Shown here: one piece after another, positions 55,954 through 64,000 of the stretch | Layout: each line of letters starts with the position of its first letter | Position numbering within the stretch: position 1 is the first letter of the stretch | Source: Aeromonas jandaei | Lineage (GTDB): Bacteria; Pseudomonadota; Gammaproteobacteria; Enterobacterales; Aeromonadaceae | Reading direction: 5' to 3' | Length of the DNA stretch: 64,000 nt | NCBI RefSeq assembly: GCF_037890695.1 | Contig: NZ_CP149571.1 | Coordinates: 4,122,001-4,186,000 of the forward strand | The notes under the pieces: model-generated | The model's database searches: none | Told to the model about the DNA's origin: nothing | What the model saw: only the letters and a program-made list of their open reading frames with translations | Translations under genes and position numbers: made by a program

Positions 55954-56011
55954 AATCGGAATATTCCGATTCATTCATCCCATTTAACAACTAACAATCG
56001 GAGTATTCCTA
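55954..56011 (+). promoter_or_regulatory. Two RcsB-box-like palindromes upstream of the EAL gene
   Basis: AATCGGAATATTCCGATT at 55954-55971 is a perfect 18-bp palindrome. A related copy, AATCGGAGTATTCCTA, starts at 55996, exactly 42 bases (four helical turns) later. Both share the GGAATATTCC-type core of RcsB/RcsAB boxes (TAAGAATATTCCTA in enterobacteria). The RcsB-like regulator is encoded just upstream, so these are its best candidate binding sites. Confidence 0.6.
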
Positions 56012-56074
56012 CATCCCCTTTTGACCTTCTATTTTATGATCCCCCATATTTGTCAGCCTGTTGAGACCAGTGCC

Positions 56075-56809
56075 ATGTTGGCATTCAAAGAAGAGCCCCC
56101 AAGTTATGAGATAGCCCCGCTGGCGGCCGATGTCGCTATGCCGTTTTATCAGCCCATCATCGGCAAGGATCGCCAGATCATCGGCTTTGAAGCGCTGGCC
56201 AGACGCTGGGATCCCGCACGGCAGGGCTACCAGGGCATCGACTTCCTGACTCTGAGCCCGGGTGAAGCTCTGGACATCGATATAGTGATACTGAGAGCAA
56301 TTTGGCGTGACCTGCCCGTACTGGCACGCCATGCGCCCTGCTCTCTCTCCATCAACTTGAATCCTGCACTTGAGAACTCTACATACCAGAACCTGCTGTT
56401 GCTGGTGATCCTGCAGGCTCGCAAGCTGGGGATAGCGATCTGGTTCGAGGTGCTGGAACATGCGCCGCTCTATCGCAAACATCGGGAGCTGATCGAAGTG
56501 CTGCGCAGCCACGGCGCTCATATCGCCTGCGATGATTTCGGCACCCAGGAGTGCAATTTTCAGCGGGTGATGGCGCTCCCCTACGAGATCATCAAGCTGG
56601 ATCGCTCCCTGCTGCTGCAGGCGAGCAAGAGCAGCCATGCCTTGCGGATGCTGAGCGGTCTGGTGGAGTATCTGCAGCGCTTTGGCATGAAGGTGGTGTG
56701 CGAAGGGGTCGAGACCCTGACGCACATCGAGATCGCCAACCAGCTCGGTTGCGACTATCAACAGGGCTATGCCCACGCCATGCCAGCACCCCTGTCTCGC
56801 TGGGCCTGA
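56075..56809 (+). CDS. EAL-domain c-di-GMP phosphodiesterase
   Basis: A stand-alone EAL protein of 244 aa hydrolysing c-di-GMP. Motifs in order: FEALARRW (EAL), SINLNP, FEVLE, ACDDFGT (the DDFG metal ligands), IKLDRSLL, VCEGVET and the closing GCDYQQGY. All catalytic positions are retained, so activity is likely. The start at 56075 has GAGA upstream; ATG 56036 and TTG 56021 are in frame without ribosome sites. Comparable EAL effectors follow BvgAS-type systems, and the palindromes upstream suggest control by the adjacent RcsB-like regulator. Confidence 0.88.
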   Translation: MLAFKEEPPSYEIAPLAADVAMPFYQPIIGKDRQIIGFEALARRWDPARQGYQGIDFLTLSPGEALDIDIVILRAIWRDLPVLARHAPCSLSINLNPALENSTYQNLLLLVILQARKLGIAIWFEVLEHAPLYRKHRELIEVLRSHGAHIACDDFGTQECNFQRVMALPYEIIKLDRSLLLQASKSSHALRMLSGLVEYLQRFGMKVVCEGVETLTHIEIANQLGCDYQQGYAHAMPAPLSRWA

Positions 56810-57035
56810 CAGCGATACACCCCGTCCCTCTTTATCCCTGCCAAATTGCATGATGGCGTGGGGGCGAGTACAATCTCGCACCCCGAATATCTGGCGCATA
56901 TTTTATAAGCGTGCAGGCTGGATATGCCGTTATCGGGTGGCAGAGCACCATATAATGGCTCGCACTGCTGCTCAACCCATACGGCGCCATCAGGTGGCGT
57001 CGTCCTGATTTGCAATCAGATACGAAGAGTCCGAC

Positions 57036-58650
<1,615 letters not shown>

Positions 58651-58654
58651 ATGC

Positions 58655-58682
58655 AAAAGGCCGGGTTATCCCGGCCTTTTTG
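58655..58682. terminator. Bidirectional terminator
   Basis: Stem AAAAGGCCGGG / CCCGGCCTTTT with a TTAT loop, between the converging yfhL and DUF1090 genes. Confidence 0.92.
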
Positions 58683-58704
58683 ATCCCCGCTCATCGAATG
58701 GGCG

Positions 58705-59100
58705 CTACTTTTTGTTGACCAACCGGTTCAGCTCACCCAGCTCCCGCTGAGCCTCCAGCAAGTCGGTCTGAGCCTGCTCCAGCTTGTTCTGCTTGTCGGC
58801 CACCTTGCCCGGTTTGCCGGACACTCTGGCCTCCTGCAGTTCAAGCAGGCGCTCATTGACCTCTCCCCGCAGCTTGCTTACCCGTTGTTTCTGCTCCTTG
58901 AGGAGCCCTTCGTCGGTACAGTAGGCCTTGATATTGCGCGCGGCCTGTTCCAGCCCGGCAATCTGCCCGGCATTGTTGTGTGCTTTGGCAAACACCAGCT
59001 GCTCATTGACCGCCTGCAGGCGGGCCTTGCAACCGACAGGCTGACTGGCACAGGCCGAGCCCGCCAACAGCAGCAAGCCGGCTCCCAATACTTTCCACAT
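58705..59100 (-). CDS. DUF1090 family periplasmic protein (YqjC-like)
   Basis: A 131-aa protein with a signal peptide (MWKVLGAGLLLLAGSACAS) that could be lipidated or cleaved. The mature part is a long helical, coiled-coil-like domain with GCKARLQAVNEQLVFAKAHNNAGQIAGLEQA and KVADKQNKLEQAQTDLLEAQRELGEL. This is the DUF1090/YqjC pattern. Two cysteines (GCK and YCTDEG) may pair in the periplasm. Function unknown. Confidence 0.82.
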   Translation of the reverse strand: MWKVLGAGLLLLAGSACASQPVGCKARLQAVNEQLVFAKAHNNAGQIAGLEQAARNIKAYCTDEGLLKEQKQRVSKLRGEVNERLLELQEARVSGKPGKVADKQNKLEQAQTDLLEAQRELGELNRLVNKK

Positions 59101-59258
59101 CTCGATTCATCCGGTCTTGTTTGCGAGCTGACCATAAAAACCTCGATCGGCAGCAGGGTCAAGCAAGCGGGAAAAAGGTGCGACAGAAGTTGTGTCATAT
59201 CACGCAATTGCCACCTTATTGGTTCTACAATGGCGCTCTTTCCAATCGGGAGTCTCTT

Positions 59259-59612
59259 ATGAATCAACAAATTGTGGTGATTGCCAATGGTGCCCCCTAT
59301 GGCAGCGAATCCCTGTTCAATGCCTTGCGTCTGGCCATTGCCCTCAACGAACAGGGCGGTGCCAGCCTCAAGCTGTTCCTGATGTCCGATGCGGTGAGCG
59401 CGGCGCTGGCCGGTCAGGCGCCTGCCGAAGGGTACAACCTGCGCCAGATGCTGGAGATCCTGCTGGCTCAAGGGGTCACCATTCGCCTGTGCAAAACCTG
59501 CACCGATGCCCGTGGCATCACTGCCCTGCCGCTGATCGAGGGCATCGAGATCGGCACCCTGCCGATGCTGGCCCAGTGGACCCTCGCCGCCGACAAGGTA
59601 CTGACCTTCTAA
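59259..59612 (+). CDS. ychN: DsrE-family protein YchN
   Basis: A 117-aa soluble protein nearly identical in layout to E. coli YchN (117 aa): VVIANGAPYGSESLFNALRLAIAL, LKLFLMSDAVSAALAGQ, GYNLRQMLEILLAQGV, CKTCTDARGI and EIGTLPMLAQWTLAADKVLTF. YchN is a homohexamer with a conserved cysteine site, related to sulfur-relay proteins; its physiological role is not settled. GGGAG precedes the ATG at 59259. The gene is monocistronic, followed by a hairpin. Confidence 0.92.
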   Translation: MNQQIVVIANGAPYGSESLFNALRLAIALNEQGGASLKLFLMSDAVSAALAGQAPAEGYNLRQMLEILLAQGVTIRLCKTCTDARGITALPLIEGIEIGTLPMLAQWTLAADKVLTF

Positions 59613-59640
59613 TACCGCTCGCCTTACTATCCAGGCCGAT

Positions 59641-59669
59641 GAAATGGCTCTGTCGACAAGAGCCATTTC
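59641..59669 (+). terminator. Hairpin after ychN
   Basis: Perfect 10-bp stem GAAATGGCTC / GAGCCATTTC around TGTCGACAA, 28 bases after the stop; no U-run. Confidence 0.45.
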
Positions 59670-59772
59670 AGTCTCCACCCCACAAGTGTCTACACTATCA
59701 ATTGCAAATTATTTCCAATAAGGCTACGGCAGCGACACGGAGTCCTGCCGGCCCCCTTGATAGAGAGCGGCG

Positions 59773-60855
59773 ATGAAACCCACGGAACAGACCCTGCTGG
59801 AGCAGATGCGGATCACCGAATTTGAAATTGCCCATCGCAAAGAGCTGCTTTTGCTGAACGAACAGGATGTCGCTCTGCTGGCAAGTTACAGCGGCAAGAT
59901 CGAGCCCCATATCGATGAGCTGGTCGACAATTTTTACCAGCAGCAAACAGCTATAACCGAGATTGCCCTGCTGATAGGTGATGCCGATACCCTCAACCGG
60001 CTGCGAGCCGCCCAGCGGCGCTACATTCTCGATCTGTTCAGCGGTCTCTACGATCTGGAGTACGTCAACAACCGGCTGCGGATCGGGCTGGTGCACAAGC
60101 GGATCGGCGTCGAACCCAAGCTCTATCTGGCCGCCATCAACACCCTCAAGGCGCTGCTGATCGAAAACATCTTTGACCAAATCGGCAACGAGAGCGAGCG
60201 GATCGCCATGCTGGCGGCGCTGGACAAGCTGATCCTGTTCGACATCACGCTGGTCTTCGAGACCTATATCCGCAGCCTGGTGTCAGAGATCGAGTCGTCC
60301 AGAGAGAAATCGGAGAACTATGCGAAAAGCCTCGAACAGAAGGTTCGCGAGCGCACCCATCAGCTGGAGGAGCTCAATCGCACCGATGCGCTGACGGGAT
60401 TGCTCAACGTTCGCCACCTCAATGATCAGCTGCAGCTGACGCTGCGCTCCTGCCAGCGACGGGCCGAACCGGTGGCCATCGCCTACCTCGATATCGACAA
60501 CTTCAAGCAGATCAACGACAACGAGGGGCACCAGCGCGGGGACGAGATCCTGCGCACCGTCGGCACCTGCATCCGTCAGGTCTTTCGCACCGAGGACTGC
60601 TGCTTTCGCTATGGCGGGGATGAGTTCTGCCTGATCCTGCCCAACTGCAACGAGGCGCAGGCGCGGGATATCTATCTCAAGCGGCTGACCCAGGCGATAA
60701 AAGATCAACTGGCCGGGATCACCCTCAGTATCGGCATAGTGCAGACCGGCCCCGAACATTACGACGAGGGGCTAAACCTGATCCGGCTGGCGGACGAGCG
60801 GATGTATGCCGCCAAGCGAGCCCTCAAGACGGTTTCCCCCAAAGAGCGCCATTGA
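59773..60855 (+). CDS. Globin-coupled diguanylate cyclase (oxygen sensor)
   Basis: A 360-aa soluble protein combining an N-terminal globin-coupled sensor (about 1-170), a coiled-coil linker (EKSENYAKSLEQKVRERTHQLEELN) and a GGDEF domain. The proximal haem histidine is H108 in GLVHKRIGV, the standard GCS motif. The catalytic GGDEF is intact at 281-285 (RYGGDEFCLIL), and an inhibitory I-site RTED lies five residues before it, so product inhibition is expected. It resembles E. coli DosC, which makes c-di-GMP when haem binds oxygen. GAGAGCGGCG precedes the ATG. No paired phosphodiesterase like DosP is adjacent. Confidence 0.92.
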   Translation: MKPTEQTLLEQMRITEFEIAHRKELLLLNEQDVALLASYSGKIEPHIDELVDNFYQQQTAITEIALLIGDADTLNRLRAAQRRYILDLFSGLYDLEYVNNRLRIGLVHKRIGVEPKLYLAAINTLKALLIENIFDQIGNESERIAMLAALDKLILFDITLVFETYIRSLVSEIESSREKSENYAKSLEQKVRERTHQLEELNRTDALTGLLNVRHLNDQLQLTLRSCQRRAEPVAIAYLDIDNFKQINDNEGHQRGDEILRTVGTCIRQVFRTEDCCFRYGGDEFCLILPNCNEAQARDIYLKRLTQAIKDQLAGITLSIGIVQTGPEHYDEGLNLIRLADERMYAAKRALKTVSPKERH

Positions 60856-60859
60856 GCAC

Positions 60860-62083
60860 TCAGTTGCTGCCGGGCTTCGACACTGCTGCCACAGGGTGCC
60901 GCACGCGGGCGCCCCGTTCGTAGAGCCAGAAGATGGCCACGCAGAGCAGCGCCATCAGCAGGAATAGCAGCTGTCCACTCCACTGCTCCAGGATCCAGCC
61001 CCCCAGCAGAGCCCCGACGGCGCTACCCAAGCCCGCAAGCGCACTGGCACCAAAATAGCTCCCCTTGAGATGGCCGGGCGCCATCTGGTCGATCAGCACG
61101 TTGAGCAGTGGAAAGAGGATGGTCTCGCCGATGCTGAGCAGCAGCACAGCGGCAAACCAGTGGCTACGCACCAGCGGATCCCCTGCGGCAAACAGCAGCT
61201 GGGCCGCCAGAAACAGAGCCATGCCGATATGAAGCCGCACCCGCACCGGCCAGCGCGAGAGCAGCCGCAGCAGCGGGAACTGCAGCAACACCACCGTCAG
61301 AGCATTGGTCGCCACCAGCAAGGCAACCAGCTCGGCTACCTGCGGCATACCGGCGCGAGTCAGGTACTGAACCAGTGGCGAGTGAAATTGGGAGTAGACC
61401 AGCACCATCAGCAGATTGGCCATCACCAGCAGCAGGAAGGCACGATCTGCCAGCAACACCTTGATCGCATCGCGCAAACCGGGGCCGGCAGCGCCATGAC
61501 GGTGAGAGGAACTCGCCCGACGAAAACCCCAGCCAAAGGCAGCCCCCAGCAATAGATAGCTCGTTGCCAGAAAGAGGAAGGTCTCCTGCTGGGCATTGAG
61601 CCCGAGCGTCACCCCGAGCAGTGGCCCCAGTGCGGCACCAAGATTGAGCAGGAAATAGCGCAGGTGCAGAGCCAGCTCCCGCGCCTTGGCCGACGCCAGA
61701 CTATCAGCCATCAGCGCCTTGCCGGGCGCATCGATAAGCCCGGAGGCAAGCCCGCTCCCCATCACTCCGACGCCAAGCCAGAGTACGGAGTGGGAAAAAC
61801 CGAGCAAACCAAAACAGAGCATCGCCACCAGACAACCGCCGAGCAGAATACTGTGCCGCCCGAAGCGGTCCGAAAGCCAGCCGCCGTAGAAACTCACCAG
61901 CGTCGAGAGCGCTGCCGAGCCCCCCAGCAGCAGGCCGATGAGGGTTGCCGAGAGGTCATACTCCCGATAGAGCAGGATGGAGAGAAAGGGCCACACCATG
62001 TAGTAGCTGGTGCGCACCATGAAGGTGCCCAGAATGACGATCCAGACCAGCGGGGTAAATTGCCTGAAGGTGCTCCATGGCAT
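60860..62083 (-). CDS. MFS transporter (MdtH-like)
   Basis: A 407-aa major facilitator with about 12 hydrophobic segments. The loop 2-3 motif appears as GGWLSDRFGRHSILLGGC (G-x-x-x-D-R-x-G-R-R type). The first helix region LVWIVILGTFMVRTSYYMVWPFLSILLY resembles the MdtH/YceL drug-efflux group. Substrate cannot be read from sequence. GGGAG lies seven bases before the second ATG (62083), preferred over the first at 62089. Convergent with the diguanylate cyclase, four bases apart. Confidence 0.83.
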   Translation of the reverse strand: MPWSTFRQFTPLVWIVILGTFMVRTSYYMVWPFLSILLYREYDLSATLIGLLLGGSAALSTLVSFYGGWLSDRFGRHSILLGGCLVAMLCFGLLGFSHSVLWLGVGVMGSGLASGLIDAPGKALMADSLASAKARELALHLRYFLLNLGAALGPLLGVTLGLNAQQETFLFLATSYLLLGAAFGWGFRRASSSHRHGAAGPGLRDAIKVLLADRAFLLLVMANLLMVLVYSQFHSPLVQYLTRAGMPQVAELVALLVATNALTVVLLQFPLLRLLSRWPVRVRLHIGMALFLAAQLLFAAGDPLVRSHWFAAVLLLSIGETILFPLLNVLIDQMAPGHLKGSYFGASALAGLGSAVGALLGGWILEQWSGQLLFLLMALLCVAIFWLYERGARVRHPVAAVSKPGSN

Positions 62084-62213
62084 TGGCATGCTCCCTAGCC
62101 CGTAGGGCCTGCAATGAAAGGGGAAAGCCCTCAGTTGTAACAGAGGAGTTGAATGGAAACAACCATCCTCGCCACGGCATTACCCCATCGGCAACACGGC
62201 CTGCAACGTGGTC

Positions 62214-62251
62214 AAAAAACGAGGCCAGCCGGGTTGCCCCGACTGGCCTCG
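62214..62251 (-). terminator. Terminator of sohB
   Basis: Stem CGAGGCCAG / CTGGCCTCG (62220-62228 and 62243-62251) followed on the minus strand by TTTTTT, 34 bases after the sohB stop. Confidence 0.88.
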
Positions 62252-62285
62252 CTCATCACTTGTCACGCCCGTTGCGGGTCGCGAC

Positions 62286-63293
62286 TCAACGCCAGGGGCT
62301 CTGCTGCCACAGACGGCCAAACCCGGCTTCCAGCGCCTGTGCGCCCTGCTGCCCCAATTTCTGGGTCAGGCTCTTGGGCCGGCTGTAGCGGATGCCCACC
62401 ACCTTGTGCTGGCTGGCCTGCGCCAGCAGGTAGTCATCACTGGTACAGAGGCTATCCACCAGCCCCAACCCCTTGGCCTGACTCGCCAGCCAGTGCTCGC
62501 CGGTGGTGACCAGATCGATATCGAGCTGCGGCCGGTGCTCGGCAACAAACTGCTTGAAGCGCTCGTGGATGGCGGCCAGCTCCTCGCGAAACTTCTCGCG
62601 CCCCAGATCGTCATTCTCGCCAAACATGGTGATGGTACGCTTGTACTGACCTGCGGTGTGCATCTCGAACTCGATGTCGTGCTTTTTCAGCAGCTTGTTG
62701 AAGTTCGGCATCTGGGCGATCACCCCGATGGAGCCGACGATGGCAAAGGGTGCAGCCAGGATTTGATCCGCCACGCAGGCCATCATGTATCCGCCGCTCG
62801 CTGCCACCTTGTCGATGGCCACGGTGAGCTTGATCCCCTTGTCACGCAGCCGCTGCAGCTGGGAAGCGGCAAGACCGTAGCCATGCACCACACCGCCGCC
62901 GGACTCAAGGCGCAGCAGCACCTCGTCGCCCGGCTGCGCCACCCCGATCACCGCGCTCACCTCTTCGCGCAGTGATGCAACCTCTTTGGCATCCATGCTG
63001 CCATTGAAATCGATGACGAAGAGCCGGCTGCGTTCGTCACCCGCCTTGGCACGCTTTTTCTGCTCCTCTTTCTGCTGCTTCTCCAGCACTTTGCGCTCAG
63101 CCTTGCTGGCCAGTGCGCTCTTGAGTGCAAACTGCCCCTGCTCCAGCTCGTTAGAAAGATCGGTCACCACCAGCTCGCCCTTGCGCGCCTTGGGTTGACG
63201 ACTGCTGACCACCATCAGGACGATGGCGCCGATGGCCAGCAAAAAGGTCACGGTTTTGGCCAGAAACAGGCCATATTCGGTCAAAAATGTCAC
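62286..63293 (-). CDS. sohB: Inner-membrane peptidase SohB
   Basis: S49-family serine protease of 335 aa, related to signal peptide peptidase SppA. An N-terminal membrane helix (FLAKTVTFLLAIGAIVLMVVSS) is followed by a charged linker with a coiled-coil-like KEEQKKRAKA stretch. The protease domain has LRLESGGGVVHGYGLAASQL, the catalytic serine in KVAASGGYMMACVAD and the general-base lysine in GQYKRTITMFG. E. coli SohB is 349 aa. It is divergent from yciK, the same neighbour as in E. coli. Confidence 0.93.
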   Translation of the reverse strand: MTFLTEYGLFLAKTVTFLLAIGAIVLMVVSSRQPKARKGELVVTDLSNELEQGQFALKSALASKAERKVLEKQQKEEQKKRAKAGDERSRLFVIDFNGSMDAKEVASLREEVSAVIGVAQPGDEVLLRLESGGGVVHGYGLAASQLQRLRDKGIKLTVAIDKVAASGGYMMACVADQILAAPFAIVGSIGVIAQMPNFNKLLKKHDIEFEMHTAGQYKRTITMFGENDDLGREKFREELAAIHERFKQFVAEHRPQLDIDLVTTGEHWLASQAKGLGLVDSLCTSDDYLLAQASQHKVVGIRYSRPKSLTQKLGQQGAQALEAGFGRLWQQSPWR

Positions 63294-63514
63294 GGTGGAC
63301 TCCAGAGAGGATCGGTTTTGTCACATTCTAGGGAGTTTGCGGGACGCGCGCAAAAACTCTGCATCAAGCCGTTAAAAATCCAACCTGATACTCACAACCC
63401 CTCTATTTTCTTCACATTTTTTCGGGGATGAGCTGGTCAAACCGAGGCGCGGATCAGTACACTTGCCCTCGATTGCCATGCACTTATGGCCGGAATTTGT
63501 TAACAGGAGTTGCC

Positions 63515-64000
63515 ATGCTCGATTATCAGGCCCCCCGCGATCTGCTCAGGGAGAAGGTCATTCTGGTCACCGGTGCCGGAGACGGGATCGGCCGCGAAGC
63601 CGCCCTCACCTATGCCGCCCACGGCGCTACCGTGATCCTGCTCGGCCGCACCAGCGCCAAACTTGAAGCCGTCTATGACCAGATTGAGGCTGCCGGTCAC
63701 CCGCTGCCCGCCATCGTCCCGCTCGATCTGAAAACCGCAACCGCCGCCGATTATCGTGGACTAGCCACCACCTTCACCCGCCAGTTTGGTCGCCTCGACG
63801 GCATTCTGTTCAATGCCGGGCTGCTCGGCACCCTCTCCCCCTTCGAGCACATTCAGGAGAAGGAGTGGGACGAGGTGATGCAGGTCAACGTCAAATCGGA
63901 ATTTCTGCTGACCCAGGCGCTGCTGCCGCTGGTTCGCCAGAGCGCCAAAGAGCACGGCGATGCTTCCATCGTCTACACCTCCTCCAGTGTGGGCCGCAAA
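63515..64000 (+). CDS. yciK: YciK family short-chain dehydrogenase, 5' part
   Basis: The first 162 codons of an SDR oxidoreductase; the gene runs off the window. Visible are the NAD(P)-binding motif VTGAGDGIGREAALTYAAHGATVILLGR, the NAG motif (LFNAGLLG) and the beginning of the serine segment (SIVYTSSSVGRK) that precedes the catalytic Y-x-x-x-K. The opening LDYQAPRDLLREKVILVTGAG matches E. coli YciK. AGGAG lies seven bases before the ATG. Substrate unknown. Confidence 0.92.
   Translation, partial: MLDYQAPRDLLREKVILVTGAGDGIGREAALTYAAHGATVILLGRTSAKLEAVYDQIEAAGHPLPAIVPLDLKTATAADYRGLATTFTRQFGRLDGILFNAGLLGTLSPFEHIQEKEWDEVMQVNVKSEFLLTQALLPLVRQSAKEHGDASIVYTSSSVGRK

Overview
The window is about 64 kb of GC-rich gammaproteobacterial chromosome. 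Gene content and protein sequences (a Vibrio-type chitobiose operon headed by ChiS, a Vibrio/Shewanella-type formate dehydrogenase locus with DUF3305/DUF3306 proteins, a MobB-MoeA fusion, and YciK/SohB/TopA/YchN/YegQ homologues) fit Aeromonas best. This is inferred from family knowledge only; no search was run. There is no prophage, insertion sequence or CRISPR array that I can support.

Layout. 1-3.4 kb: tail of a 17 kDa surface-antigen-like gene, NAD-malic enzyme (maeA) and a divergent receiver-kinase protein. 3.4-24.3 kb: a large molybdenum/tungsten and formate region. On the minus strand lie DUF3305, DUF3306, a polyferredoxin, a TorD chaperone, a small TAT protein and the three formate dehydrogenase subunits. 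On the plus strand lie fdhD and an HTH/periplasmic-binding-like regulator. Then come a minus-strand sigma54 two-component system and the divergent tungstate transporter tupABC, followed by mobA and a mobB-moeA fusion. Four sequences with sigma54 -24/-12 spacing precede tupA, fdhD, DUF3305 and the polyferredoxin/fdh operon. A perfect 13-bp palindrome, GGACATTTTGTCC, lies about 103 and 152 bp upstream of two of the predicted start points. I read this as a formate dehydrogenase/tungstate regulon run by the linked sigma54 regulator; it is the most interesting structure in the window. Two AT-rich unknown membrane-protein genes and a MITE-like inverted repeat interrupt this region at 12.1-13.6 kb.

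24.3-30.5 kb: FUSC-family membrane protein, HD-GYP phosphodiesterase, DUF3332 lipoprotein, a soluble double-PAS chemoreceptor, a GNAT acetyltransferase, a YbfA-like small protein and a small exported protein. 30.5-30.8 kb: tRNA-Gly and tRNA-Cys. 31-45.1 kb: chitin-oligosaccharide cluster: chiS, the solute-binding protein, two permeases, two ATPases, a GH9 glucosaminidase, a glucosamine kinase and a GH20 hexosaminidase. Together they import chitin oligosaccharides, hydrolyse them and phosphorylate the sugar.

45.2-50.3 kb: an alkyltransferase-like DNA repair protein, a small conserved protein, topA and an isolated astB. 50.5-50.8 kb: three tandem identical tRNA-Tyr genes. 51.2-56.8 kb: a BvgS-like unorthodox sensor kinase, a divergent RcsB-like response regulator, and an EAL phosphodiesterase whose upstream region carries two RcsB-box-like palindromes. 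57-64 kb: trhP(yegQ)-yfhL, a DUF1090 protein, ychN, a globin-coupled diguanylate cyclase, an MFS transporter, sohB and the 5' part of yciK. c-di-GMP turnover proteins (HD-GYP, EAL, GGDEF) and sensory kinases are frequent.
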